From: Bacillota bacterium
Lineage (GTDB): Bacteria > Bacillota > Desulfotomaculia > Desulfotomaculales > VENG01
Length of the DNA: 64,000 nt
Assembly: GCA_009711705.1 (NCBI GenBank)
Contig: VENG01000008.1
Location: 1-64,000 of the forward strand
Direction: 5' to 3'
In this document: in pieces, positions 25,374 to 34,553 of the stretch
How the letters are laid out: the number at the start of each line of letters is the position of its first letter
Position numbering within the stretch: position 1 is the first letter of the stretch
Notes under the pieces: model-generated
What the model saw: only the letters and a program-made list of their open reading frames with translations
The model's database searches: none
Told to the model about the DNA's origin: nothing
Made by a program: the position numbers and the translations under genes

Positions 25374-26351
25374 TTACTCTACTAGCTTTGCGGCGTGGAG
25401 GCCGTAATCAGGAGCGTCGGGGTCAATAACATAAGAAGTATCAGGAGGTGGAGCCATTTGCAGGAAAGTCCCGGTTACCTCGGATTCATCTCCCGATCCG
25501 TCTACTTCCTCCAGCAGGAAAGATGCGAATCCTACTATTAAAACATCATCCCTACCCCCATCCAAAGTGGCTGGGTCGAAAACGGGTACTAAAATTACTC
25601 TTTCACAATCGGTCTCATAGTTTTGCGGGGTGCAGCCATTGGCGCATTGGTTTAAACGGTAGGTCACCCCGTCGTAGGTGGGCCCGGACATATTTCCTGG
25701 TTCTGTCTCCACCGCATCTCCGATGGTAACCATGTCTCCCACGTTAAGCGCGCCCCCATAGCCGTATTTTAAATTTTCTTCATACGTACTCGCTCCCGTT
25801 CCTCCCAGCGCCAGTGCGCCGAAGTTACCGTGGATTCTGAAACCGTCATCCGTACTCCCACCGGAACCTTCTTTTAAGACGTATTGTTTATCAAAAACCA
25901 GTTCTTGGTCCGGAACCGCAAAGGGGGTTACACCTCCGGCGGCACTGACAGGTCCGTAAATAGCCGCTGCTTTGGCCTCCACTGTATTAGATGTAAACCC
26001 CAGCACCCGGGCAAAGGTATAATTCACAGTGCGAGAAGATTCTACGGTTATGGTTTTGTTATTTACTTCAATATTGAAGCTGTCTTCACCAAATATAATA
26101 TTATTGTGTTCCAGGTAATCAGTTGCCTCTTGCATGGCATCAAGTGCCGACCCGGTTTCAGAATCCAGTTCGTGCGCCCCGGCCAGGGCGGCAGCGTCAC
26201 ATGCATTGATAAGACGGCTTCTAGTAAGATAAACTGATCCGATATCTACCACCAGTGCGGCAAACCCCAGAATTACCGTCATAGCTGCGGCCACCAGTAC
26301 CAGGGCCAGTCCGTTTTCTTCCTTACAAAAACTACGCAGGTTGTTGGTCAT
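25374..26351 (-). CDS. TadG-like pilus assembly protein
   Basis: 325 aa. The N-terminal segment contains the TadG/TadE-like membrane helix (ALVLVAAAMTVILGFAALVV) followed by DIGSVYLTRSRLINACDAAA, the classic Tad-G start. The remaining roughly 250 residues are an extracellular, Gly/Asp-rich domain. It is thought to be a minor or tip component of the Flp pilus machinery. It sits between tadE and cpaB. Confidence 0.85.
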   Translation of the reverse strand: MTNNLRSFCKEENGLALVLVAAAMTVILGFAALVVDIGSVYLTRSRLINACDAAALAGAHELDSETGSALDAMQEATDYLEHNNIIFGEDSFNIEVNNKTITVESSRTVNYTFARVLGFTSNTVEAKAAAIYGPVSAAGGVTPFAVPDQELVFDKQYVLKEGSGGSTDDGFRIHGNFGALALGGTGASTYEENLKYGYGGALNVGDMVTIGDAVETEPGNMSGPTYDGVTYRLNQCANGCTPQNYETDCERVILVPVFDPATLDGGRDDVLIVGFASFLLEEVDGSGDESEVTGTFLQMAPPPDTSYVIDPDAPDYGLHAAKLVE

Positions 26352-26365
26352 TTATATCCACCTCT

Positions 26366-26770
26366 CTATTCTACCCGCATGGTACTGGAGGTTGAAATGA
26401 CTATAGGATTAGGTAAGATGTCAGCCAGAACCGGGGTAAAGAGGTCTAACTGGTGTTCCACGGAAATGGTAAGGGGGACGCCGGCAGTTAAATTGGTGGA
26501 GGGATTAACATCAATATCGCTCAGGTCCAGCGTTATTCCCGGTGATGCATCCTGCACCTTTTGTTTTATTTGGGCGGCGTCCTTACTTATTATTCCGTAC
26601 CGTGCTCCCTCCCGTGCCGCGTGGGTTATTACCAGGTAGGAGTGGAAAACACGACCAAATTCCAGGATTCCAAAAAGGATAATTAATAAAATGGGTAGAA
26701 TCAGGGCTATCTCTACAAGAGATTGACCTCTCTTAGATCTTCGAAGTTTTTTAGCTAATTGATATAACAT
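26366..26770 (-). CDS. tadE: TadE-like pseudopilin
   Basis: The 134-aa protein carries the TadE signature KRGQSLVEIALILPILLIIL and LEFGRVFHSYLVITHAAREG. The G-Q-S-L-V-E motif is a prepilin-peptidase-like cleavage context, so it is probably processed by the TadV peptidase encoded 6 nt upstream. Confidence 0.9.
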   Translation of the reverse strand: MLYQLAKKLRRSKRGQSLVEIALILPILLIILFGILEFGRVFHSYLVITHAAREGARYGIISKDAAQIKQKVQDASPGITLDLSDIDVNPSTNLTAGVPLTISVEHQLDLFTPVLADILPNPIVISTSSTMRVE

Positions 26771-26776
26771 TCAAGT

Positions 26777-27286
26777 TCACCTCATAAGGTAAGCCACTAC
26801 CGTACCTGTAGTTATGGCCACTCCGTAGGGGAAAGCTATTGTGTTTTCGGCTTCCAGGGTTCCAAGCATGTTGACCCGGGGGGTAGCCCCAAAAAGGGAA
26901 AGGATAGTGTACCACACTACCTTTAGGCTTGATATTAGCTTTTTGTTCTTTATGAGTATAAGTATGGCCAATAGCCCGCCCGCCAGAGCTGTGGCCAGGA
27001 AGGTGAGCCATACAAAACCAGGCCCGCCACAGGCACCGATGAAGCCCAGTAGTTTTACATCTCCTGCTCCCATCCCGCCCAGAGTGAAGGGGATGATTAG
27101 AATTGCCATACCCAGTAGGAGGCCTTTTGCGCTGAACCACAATTCTGCCGGACCACCCGACAACAACTGAAAAGCTAAGGCTATTATGGTACCCGGGAAG
27201 ATTATCCAGTTGTAGATTTTTTTGTACCGTAGGTCGGTGTAGAGGCAGATGGATATTACGGCCAGCAGTAATATCTCCAGGGCCAT
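26777..27286 (-). CDS. tadV: A24-family prepilin peptidase TadV/CpaA
   Basis: A 169-aa polytopic aspartic protease. The first catalytic Asp is in LYTDLRYKKIYNW and the second in the GxGD motif, GGMGAGDVKLLGFIGACGG. It lacks the N-terminal methyltransferase part of PilD, as usual for TadV. It cleaves the Flp and TadE leader sequences. Confidence 0.9.
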   Translation of the reverse strand: MALEILLLAVISICLYTDLRYKKIYNWIIFPGTIIALAFQLLSGGPAELWFSAKGLLLGMAILIIPFTLGGMGAGDVKLLGFIGACGGPGFVWLTFLATALAGGLLAILILIKNKKLISSLKVVWYTILSLFGATPRVNMLGTLEAENTIAFPYGVAITTGTVVAYLMR

Positions 27287-27391
27287 AATAATCAGTCCCT
27301 TCGCTTTTGTCTTAGTTGCTAAACTGGCCCTACTTTAAATGTAGGGCCAATGGTTAGGAATTTTTTAGATTGAAAGGTGCAGATATAATTT

Positions 27392-27574
27392 TTAGGATGT
27401 TGTAGATGGGTTTCTCAACTCATTTTCTGCATCTTTAAAGATTTCCGACAACCCGCCTTGTAGACCTACAAGCGCTCCAATCAAAACTACGGCAACCAGA
27501 GCAATGATTAGTCCGTATTCAACCATACCTTGTCCTTCCTCTTCAGATAATAACCTTTTAAATAAAAGTTCCAT
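27392..27574 (-). CDS. flp: Flp/Fap-type pilin, 60 aa
   Basis: Major pilin subunit candidate. A short basic leader (LLFKRLLSEE) is followed by the cleavage and Flp motif EGQGMVEYGLIIALVAVVLI and a C-terminus ending NELRNPSTTS. GGAGAGGTGG lies 8 nt before the ATG. The 105-nt gap to tadV may allow it to be made in excess of the machinery. Confidence 0.9.
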   Translation of the reverse strand: MELLFKRLLSEEEGQGMVEYGLIIALVAVVLIGALVGLQGGLSEIFKDAENELRNPSTTS

Positions 27575-27598
27575 TATTTGACCACCTCTCCTAAATTT

Positions 27599-27763
27599 TT
27601 ATTCAAACTCTTGAGCAGCCTGTTTAATAAATTGCGAAAGACTTTGTCCCATTAATTTTAGTCCGGTAAAACACGCCAGGGCAATAAATACAATAATTAG
27701 CGCATATTCAACCATTCCTTGCCCACTTTCATCATCCCAGAGTCTGAGGGCTCCCGTTGGCAC
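27599..27763 (-). CDS. second Flp-type pilin, 54 aa
   Basis: First gene of the tad transcript. It starts MPTGALRLWDDESGQGMVEY, continues ALIIVFIALACFTGLKLMGQ and ends AAQEFE, so the Flp core GQGMVEYALII is intact. The GTG at 27763 lies only 2 nt after GGAGG; the true initiation codon is uncertain. It lacks the Gly-rich segment of the 60-aa pilin and has a Cys in its membrane helix, so it may be a minor pilin. Confidence 0.75.
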   Translation of the reverse strand: MPTGALRLWDDESGQGMVEYALIIVFIALACFTGLKLMGQSLSQFIKQAAQEFE

Positions 27764-27900
27764 CACCTCCGGTTGATTCTCTCCCGCCTAATGTACTCTC
27801 AGTTTAGCATTTTCCCGATTTCTTTACATGAACCGCCAGTACGGTTTATTTAAGGACATGTTTCCTTAAAAACTATAGGACCTGGGGACTATGATTGACA

Positions 27901-27931
27901 AAAAACCCGTTTCATAATGAAACGGGTTTTT
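27901..27931. terminator. bidirectional terminator between degU-like gene and tad operon
   Basis: AAAAACCCGTTTCA (27901-27914) and TGAAACGGGTTTTT (27918-27931) make a 14-bp perfect stem with a TAA loop, touching the stop codon of the response-regulator gene. It separates the degS/degU transcript from the pilin genes. Confidence 0.9.
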
Positions 27932-28584
27932 TAAATCTGAACAATTTTATTTTTAATGGCGTATAAAGCTGCCTGGGTTCTGTCGGTTACTTCGAGTTTT
28001 TGAAAAATATTGGTTAAGTGATTCTTTACAGTTTTCTCACTGATAAACAGCTTTTCCGCAATAGATTTGTTGTTCTCCCCCTTGGCCACAAGTTCCAGTA
28101 CTTCCAGTTCCCTTTTGGTAAGCCCGTGGTTTTCTTCATTGGGCTCAGAAGAGAGCCGGTTGAATTCCTGAAAAACCCGGGCCATGAGTTTGGGTGGGAT
28201 AAAAGATTCACCCTGCGCAGTTCCTTTAATGGTATGTATTAACTGGTCGGGACTTACATCTTTTAAAAGGTAGGCAGAAGACCCGGAGCGAATCATTTCG
28301 AACAAGTATTCTTCATCCTCATGGATGGTAAGAGCTATTACCCTGGTTTGAGGTGACTTTTCCATGATCAACTTGCAGGCCTCTATGCCATTCATTTGGG
28401 GCATGTTTATGTCCATGAGGACCACATCTGCCTTTTTTTCTAGGGTAATTTTTACCGCATGGTTACCGTCTTCAGCCTCGCCAACCAACGATATGGCAGG
28501 GTCCAGAGATAGGACACGGCTCAATCCTTCCCGAATTAATGCGTGGTCGTCGGCTACCACAACTCTTATTTTATTACCAGCCAT
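27931..28584 (-). CDS. NarL/DegU-type response regulator
   Basis: About 217 aa. The receiver domain opens VVVADDHALIREGLSRVL, with phospho-Asp in DVVLMDINMPQMNGIEA and Lys in AYLLKDVS. The LuxR-type helix-turn-helix follows at LTKRELEVLELVAKGENNKS and FISEKTVKNHLTNIFQKL. I chose ATG 28584, 7 nt after AAGGAG, rather than the longer frame that overlaps the kinase. It pairs with the DegS-like kinase upstream. Confidence 0.92.
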   Translation of the reverse strand: MAGNKIRVVVADDHALIREGLSRVLSLDPAISLVGEAEDGNHAVKITLEKKADVVLMDINMPQMNGIEACKLIMEKSPQTRVIALTIHEDEEYLFEMIRSGSSAYLLKDVSPDQLIHTIKGTAQGESFIPPKLMARVFQEFNRLSSEPNEENHGLTKRELEVLELVAKGENNKSIAEKLFISEKTVKNHLTNIFQKLEVTDRTQAALYAIKNKIVQI

Positions 28585-28636
28585 CGGCAAACTCCTTTTT
28601 GACTTAATTTTATTACCTTGAAGGTCAAGGTGAAAT

Positions 28637-29803
28637 CTATTGTTCCTTAGGCGGGCCGTCAAACCATTCTTTTACGGGAATTGAAACATATACTGCCGTG
28701 CCTTTTCCGGGAGAGCTTTGGATGTCAATGTTTCCATTTAAAAGTGCTGTACGCTCCCTAATATTAACTAAGCCATATCCTTCCTGGCTGCTGTTTTGGT
28801 TTTCCGTGGTGTTTAATTCAAACCCTTGCCCATCGTCGCGGACTGTAACATTGAGTTTATCTTCCAGCATTTCCACCTTAACCGTGGCATGCTTAGCTCT
28901 GGCATGCTTCTGGATATTGTTTAAGCACTCCTGGATAACGCGAAATACTGCAACTTCACTGGTGGATGACATTCGCCTGTTGGGACCCATACATACCAAC
29001 TCGGTCTTAAAGCTGTTTTGTTCTTTATACTGTGTTAAGTAGCGTTTTAATGCAGCTATCAAGCCCAGGTCATCAAGCACCATGGGGCGCAGGTCGAATA
29101 TAATTTTGCGGACGTCGTGCAGGCTTTGACGCACTGACTCTTGCAGGCCATGCAATTCATCTTTCACTTTCCTGGGCTCTACCTCCAGCAACTTAAGACA
29201 AAATTCAGCCCGCATTACTATATTGGCTAAAAGTTGTGCAGGCCCGTCATGGATTTCCCGGGCTACTCTTTTTCTTTCCTCTTCTTGGGCCCGTATTATA
29301 TTTACTCCCATTTGCTGCATTTTTTGCAGTTCATTTATCTTGTCTGAGGCCATTTGCAGATCACTGCTAAGGTAATTAAAGACAACACCCAGATGAGACA
29401 TCATATTCTCGGCTTTTTGTACCATTTCCTTTAAATGTTTTACTCTTCGTGCCAGCTGGTCTCTTTTAAAGCGGGCCAAGGTTTCCTGGTGTCTCCAGTC
29501 GTTTACCAAAAGTTGCAGATCTTGAGCCTCTTTATAAGCTGCCTTTACAACCTGCTCCGTGTAGCGGGAGAAATCTCGGTGTACTTCCATTAGCCTGATG
29601 CGGGACTTTTTCTCTTTCTTCTCTATTTGATCCACCCGCTTAATAATTTTGGTAACTTCTTCCTTTGCTTTTTCCAGCTCCTTACAGGCTTGTTGGTATT
29701 CTTCGCGCGTACTCTCCGCTATATCATAAAGCTGTTTTTTACCTTGTTCCAGTGCTTCAAGGGTATTATTGATAATTTTGTCCAATACTTTTATGTCCAT
29801 CAT
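28637..29803 (-). CDS. DegS-like cytoplasmic sensor histidine kinase
   Basis: About 388 aa without membrane spans. A long N-terminal coiled coil (residues about 20-180) precedes the HisKA_3 dimerisation box EERKRVAREIHDGPAQLLAN with the phospho-His. The HATPase domain has IQECLNNIQKHARAKHA, VRDDGQGF and EGYGLVNIRERTALLNG. This architecture matches DegS of Bacillus, which senses cytoplasmic state. The start is ATG 29803, 6 nt after GGGGTG. Confidence 0.92.
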   Translation of the reverse strand: MMDIKVLDKIINNTLEALEQGKKQLYDIAESTREEYQQACKELEKAKEEVTKIIKRVDQIEKKEKKSRIRLMEVHRDFSRYTEQVVKAAYKEAQDLQLLVNDWRHQETLARFKRDQLARRVKHLKEMVQKAENMMSHLGVVFNYLSSDLQMASDKINELQKMQQMGVNIIRAQEEERKRVAREIHDGPAQLLANIVMRAEFCLKLLEVEPRKVKDELHGLQESVRQSLHDVRKIIFDLRPMVLDDLGLIAALKRYLTQYKEQNSFKTELVCMGPNRRMSSTSEVAVFRVIQECLNNIQKHARAKHATVKVEMLEDKLNVTVRDDGQGFELNTTENQNSSQEGYGLVNIRERTALLNGNIDIQSSPGKGTAVYVSIPVKEWFDGPPKEQ

Positions 29804-29981
29804 AAAAAAGCACCCCAAAAAAAATAGTAACTAAATAGTTATTCGTTGTAAAACGTCCCATTTCCTGCCTAATAATCAGAATATGCTAGAAAAAAGTCGA
29901 ATCAAGAAGGTGGCTGTCATCCTGCTTTTGATTATAGGGTATAATATAACGCAATATAAGTGTTGGTAGCAAGGGGAGATT

Positions 29982-30878
29982 ATGGAAAGAGGGTTTTCAA
30001 TGAGGATTACTGAAGAAGAGCTGCGAGACAGGGCTTCTTGTGCATGGGAAATGCTGAAAGACTGTAATGTTTGTGCCCAGGACTGCCATGTTAATCGTTT
30101 GGAAGGCGAATTGGGCTTTTGCCGCGCTCCCGGTAATGCCGTAATAAGCAACTACGGCCCCCACCCGGGAGAAGAAGATGTTCTGGCCGGAACTAATGGT
30201 TCAGGGACCGTTTTCTTCGCTCACTGCAACCTTGCATGTGTTTTCTGCCAGAATTGTGAAATTAGCCAACATGATGAGGGACGGGAGGTTGGTGCGCGAG
30301 AACTGGGTAATATAATGCTTGAGCTGCAGGACATGGGGTGTCATAATATCAACCTTGTTTCGCCCAGCCATTTTGTGCCGGCCATATTGGAGGCGCTGGT
30401 ACCGGCATACCAAGAGGGCCTATCTATACCGGTTGTGTACAATACCGGGGGGTATGACGCCCTTCATACCTTAAAGTTGCTGGACGGTGTTATTGATATA
30501 TACATGCCGGACATTAAGTTCGGTTCCAATGAAATGGGTAAGAAATATTCTCGTGCGCCTTACTATTTTGATACGGTAAAAAAGGCAGTGCGGGAAATGC
30601 ACCGACAGGTGGGGGACTTGAAGATTGATAACCGGGGCCTGGCTACTCGGGGGCTTTTGGTACGGCACCTGGTGCTGCCCGGTGATATTTCCGGTACCCG
30701 GGCGGTTATGGAATTCCTGGCGCGGGAAATATCGCCTGAAACTTATGTAAACATAATGGAGCAGTATTACCCTGCTCACAAAGCTTTCAAATATCCGGAA
30801 ATAAAACGCAGAATTACACCAGGGGAGTTTTCTCGTGCCTTGGAAATTGCGCGGGGAGAAGGCCTGGAAGTGGTATGA
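29982..30878 (+). CDS. radical SAM protein, PflA/PflX-like
   Basis: The 298-aa protein has the 4Fe-4S/SAM motif CNLACVFCQNCEISQ (CxxxCxxC), preceded by a Cys-rich lead (CNVCAQDCHVNRL, GFCRAP) typical of the AmmeMemoRadiSam-associated, pyruvate-formate-lyase-activase-like PflX group. PDIKFG and LPGDI motifs follow. It is expected to generate a 5'-deoxyadenosyl radical; the target is unknown, since no glycyl-radical enzyme is nearby. ATG follows AAGGGGA. Confidence 0.82.
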   Translation: MERGFSMRITEEELRDRASCAWEMLKDCNVCAQDCHVNRLEGELGFCRAPGNAVISNYGPHPGEEDVLAGTNGSGTVFFAHCNLACVFCQNCEISQHDEGREVGARELGNIMLELQDMGCHNINLVSPSHFVPAILEALVPAYQEGLSIPVVYNTGGYDALHTLKLLDGVIDIYMPDIKFGSNEMGKKYSRAPYYFDTVKKAVREMHRQVGDLKIDNRGLATRGLLVRHLVLPGDISGTRAVMEFLAREISPETYVNIMEQYYPAHKAFKYPEIKRRITPGEFSRALEIARGEGLEVV

Positions 30879-30916
30879 AAGAGGTAAGTCCCACGTATGT
30901 GGGACTTTACCGGAGT

Positions 30917-31770
30917 TTACTTATAAACCAGTGTTATTTTTCTCTCCTGCTCATTCCACTGGGTAGTAATTCCCGCTAGCAAGTTAAAAAATTCCAGTGG
31001 TACGTAAAGACCGTTGCTTTTTAAAGACGGTAATGTGGGCATCCTGTGGAACCGGCCGTCGACCATAGTGGAGTCTCCTTCGACATCAATGAAAGAGCTT
31101 ATACCTTCTTTTTTTATTTCAACAATGTTATATTTATTGTGCCATACCAGCTCGTAACCCAAATTTTCAGCTGCCGGGCGCAGGGGGATCAAAATATGAC
31201 TGCCCCTTTTTTCGGGGCCCTGGTTGTCGGGCAGTGGTAATAACTTGTTACGTACTACAAGTTTTATGGGTTTCGGTTTGGGCTTTTCAGCTATGATACC
31301 TCGGAGAGGATTGTTTATAGGTAAACTATTAATGGTCACCGGAGTCCCGGTGGGCACATGATTAAATAGCCAGATAACATCTTGGTCATACATGCGTATA
31401 CACCCGGCAGAGGCATACGTGCCGATGGAAGCAGGATTGCTGTTACCATGTATCCCGTAGGTACCTCCTCCGCCAATACTAAGACCTAACCAGCGTGGCC
31501 CCAGGGGGTTATTTGGGCTGCCGCCGGGAATTTTACCCCGCCCATAGTAAGGGTTTACTATTTTACTTACTATGGTGAATGTTCCTTCCGGGGTGAAAGA
31601 ATGGTGCCGGCCGGTGGCTACGGGGAAAACGCGAATCTGTTTGCCGTCATCATATAAAGCCAGTTTATTGCTGGCTTTACTGATAGTTATGGAGTACCCG
31701 GCCCAAGCTATGTTACAAATGATTAAGGTAAAACAAAGGGCCAGGCATAATGTTAGGCCTTTTTTCTCAA
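30917..31770 (-). CDS. secreted L,D-transpeptidase, start and body separated by a -1 frame change
   Basis: The YkuD catalytic motif is clear: IHGNSNPASIGTYASAGCIR (His, Ser, Gly-Cys-x-Arg), followed by a copper-amine-oxidase-like C-terminal domain. The continuous body frame has no ATG/GTG/TTG before the catalytic domain; its first Met is after the active Cys. TTG 31770, with ideal spacing after GGGGGTG, reads M-R-K-K-A-stop, but its fourth codon ends a perfect A-AAA-AAG slippery heptamer. A -1 shift there gives MRKKGLTLCLALCFTLIICN, an ideal signal peptide ending NIAWA. Programmed or phase-variable frameshifting, or a sequence error in the A6 run, are the options. It crosslinks peptidoglycan or spore cortex by family role. 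Confidence 0.75.
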
Positions 31771-31912
31771 CTAATTAGCACCCCCTTGGGAAAAAAAATG
31801 TTATTTTTTGATGCAGATTGTGTTATCACATAATAATATTTGGTTAGAAATCAAATGATGCATGTCCAAATATTTGGCGCGACTTAAAATTTTATGGCAG
31901 GGGGTCATGTTT

Positions 31913-33184
31913 ATGGAAATAATCGGTGAGGATAGCCAGGAAAAAGCAGTACTTATAGGCGTTGAACTTCCGGGCACCGGCAGTCAGGAAGTGGAAGACT
32001 CCTTGGAAGAACTGGCCCGGCTTACAGAAACAGCCGGAGCATACGTGGCTGATGTGCAGGTACAAAGGAGAAAACGGCCGCATCCCGCTACATTTATCGG
32101 CCCGGGTAAGGCCGAAGAGCTAAGGGATATCTGTGCTGAATTAGAGGTCGGAGTTGTTATTTGCGACCGGGAAATATCCCCCGGTCAGGCCAACAAACTG
32201 GAGAAAATTGCGGAAGTAAAGGTACTTGATCGCACTCAGCTTATTTTGGACATCTTTGCTGGGAGAGCTCGTACCAGGGAAGGAAAGCTACAGGTTGAAT
32301 TAGCTCAATTGGAATACATGCTTCCTCGCCTAGTGGGTGCCGGTACTCAGCTTTCCCGCCTGGGCGGGGGCATAGGCACCCGGGGCCCCGGGGAAACCAA
32401 GCTGGAAATTGACCGCAGGCGGATTAGAAAACGTATATCTGATCTGAGGAAAGAAATTGTCGAAGTGAGGCGGCACCGAGAACTTTTGCGGCGGGGACGC
32501 AAGGAAATCCCCGTTCCTCTGGTATCCCTGGTGGGCTATACTAATGCCGGTAAGTCAACACTATTGAACTCTTTGACGGGTGCAGAGGTGCTGGTGGAGG
32601 ATAAATTGTTTGCTACCTTGGATCCAACCACGCGGCGGGTAGACTTACCCAATAACCAAGAAGTCTTGTTTACTGATACCGTTGGCTTTATCAAAAATTT
32701 ACCCCACCACCTGGTGGCTGCATTCAGGGCTACTTTGGAAGAGGTGGTGGAGGCGGACCTTTTACTGCATGTGGTGGATGCATCCCATCCTAATTACCCG
32801 GAACAAGTAGAGGCGGTAAACTCGGTATTGGATTCACTGGACGTGGGAAGTAAGTCAACAATAATGGTATTTAACAAGATGGACAAGGTGCAGGATTTAC
32901 CGGTGTTCCAAGACCCGGATGTGCCCTGGGTGGCGGTATCGGCCCATACGGAAAAGGGGCTGGACAATTTGCTGTCAGCCGTAGAAGATGCACTGGGAAA
33001 AGAAAGAGTACGGGTTACATTTTCAATTCCTTATGATAAAAGCACTCTTCTTGATACTATTCACCAAAAGGGACTGGTACTGCACCAAGAGCACGGCCAG
33101 GAAGGAATATACTTGGAAGTAGAAATGGACCGCGTGTGGGCTGAGAGGATAGAAGCACGACTGGGGGACGATAAAAACCTTTAA
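31913..33184 (+). CDS. hflX: HflX ribosome-associated GTPase
   Basis: About 423 aa. The HflX N-terminal domain shows HPATFIGPGKAEEL and LEYMLPRLVGAG, with the Gly-rich linker LSRLGGGIGTRGPGETKLE. The G domain has GYTNAGKSTLLN (G1), FTDTVGFIKNLPHHL (G3) and FNKMDK (G4). The protein rescues stalled or heat-damaged ribosomes. I chose ATG 31913 (8 nt after GGGGG) over the ATG at 31862, which has no ribosome site. Confidence 0.93.
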   Translation: MEIIGEDSQEKAVLIGVELPGTGSQEVEDSLEELARLTETAGAYVADVQVQRRKRPHPATFIGPGKAEELRDICAELEVGVVICDREISPGQANKLEKIAEVKVLDRTQLILDIFAGRARTREGKLQVELAQLEYMLPRLVGAGTQLSRLGGGIGTRGPGETKLEIDRRRIRKRISDLRKEIVEVRRHRELLRRGRKEIPVPLVSLVGYTNAGKSTLLNSLTGAEVLVEDKLFATLDPTTRRVDLPNNQEVLFTDTVGFIKNLPHHLVAAFRATLEEVVEADLLLHVVDASHPNYPEQVEAVNSVLDSLDVGSKSTIMVFNKMDKVQDLPVFQDPDVPWVAVSAHTEKGLDNLLSAVEDALGKERVRVTFSIPYDKSTLLDTIHQKGLVLHQEHGQEGIYLEVEMDRVWAERIEARLGDDKNL

Positions 33185-33200
33185 AACCTTTAAAACCTTT

Positions 33201-34170
33201 GACGGGATTAACGGGATTGTTGGGAATTTAAAACATTTGAATATAGTTTAGTAAATGAAGTGGTGGTGAGCGGGAGAATTGAATATTGGGGGAGTAAACA
33301 AAAAGAAAAAACCTTAGACAGGATTACAGGATTTCAAGGATTTTTTAAAAGTAAAAGCCCAACTTATTTGCCTTATTTTTGAGAGGACTTTAAAAGGACC
33401 AGAGGAATACCATGAAATTCTTAATGCAAGTAGTGTTTTGGGGTCCTGTTTTTTAGACGGGATTAACGGGATTGTTGGGATTTTTGAAACATTTTAGATA
33501 TAGCTTTAGCAAATAAAGTAATGGTGGCGGGAGAATTGGAATGGAGCAATAAACAAAAAAGAGAAAAGCTTAGACAGGATTACAGGATTACAGGATTTTT
33601 AAAAAACATTAGTGGCCAGGTTTATTGAATAATCTATTTTTTTTGTCTGTTTAAAATTTGGTTTTAAATCCCTTATGTAAATGAGACCGGCAATAATAAA
33701 TGCTGAACTCATAAAGAAAGCAACTCCCTACTTTTAAAATCCCTATCCCGTGAAATCCCGTTAATCCCGTCAAAGAACTAAAAGACCCCAAAGAAAAAAC
33801 CCACAATGTCTTAATGTTTAAATCCTTATCCTGCAATCCTGTAATCCTGTCCAAAAAAAAGACCCCAAAGGAATACCCCAATTATTTTTCACGAAAATAA
33901 ATTTCGGAAGCAGGCTTGAGATTGATACATAGTTTTTAGCTGTTTAAATTGGGTAATAAAAGTCCTTTAACTTAAAATAAAAGCCCAGAATCATAAAACG
34001 CTGAATACTAAATATAACAGATCCCTACTTTTAAAATCCCTATCCCGGGAAATCCCGTTAATCCCGTCAAAGAACTAAAAGACCCCAAAGAAAAGACCCA
34101 CAATGTCTTAATGTTTAAATCCTTATCCTGCAATCCTGTAATCCTGTCCAAAAAAATGACCCCAGAGGAA
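33201..34170. repeat. nested GACGGGATTAACGGGAT / GACAGGATTACAGGATT repeats
   Basis: Two left units starting GACGGGATTAACGGGATTGT lie at 33201 and 33456 (period 255), each followed by GACAGGATTACAGGAT. Two right units with ATCCCGTTAATCCCGTC, then ATCCTGTAATCCTGTCC, lie at about 33744-33860 and 34041-34155 (period 297). Right arms are reverse complements of left arms, giving an L-L-R-R layout. No gene is seen between hflX and the coat genes. Confidence 0.85.
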
Positions 34171-34273
34171 TACCCTAATTATTTATCCCCTGTTTTTACC
34201 AACAGGGGATTTTACATAAAAAGTAACGGTCGGTAAAAACTAGGCACAGGATCAGCTCAAAGGAGGTGATTTT

Positions 34274-34510
34274 GTGCACCAAGGACAGTTGACCGAACAA
34301 GAGAAGCTTGTCATCCAGGAGCAGTTGATGGCCGAACAGCTCTGCTCCAAAAAAGTTCAAATGTATTTGAGCCAGGTGCAAGACCCTGCTATCCAGGGAG
34401 TGCTGCAGCAAATGGCAGATAAAGGCCAGAGGCATATCAGTACCTTGAATAACATGCTGCAGCAGCAAACAGCAACTGCTGCCGGTGGTTACACCACTAC
34501 CATGCAGTAA
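34274..34510 (+). CDS. spore coat-like protein (CotF-related), short
   Basis: A 78-aa helical, Gln-rich protein with LTEQEKLVIQEQLMAEQLCS, KVQMYLSQVQDPAIQGVLQQ and a tail QQQTATAAGG. The pattern of one helical hairpin resembles half of the CotF/ferritin-like spore coat family. The start is GTG after AAAGGAGGTG. It is paired with the next CotF-like gene 43 nt downstream. Confidence 0.7.
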   Translation: MHQGQLTEQEKLVIQEQLMAEQLCSKKVQMYLSQVQDPAIQGVLQQMADKGQRHISTLNNMLQQQTATAAGGYTTTMQ

Positions 34511-34553
34511 ATATGATGTAAGTATACAGAAAAAGTGAAGGAGGTGGAAGGAA

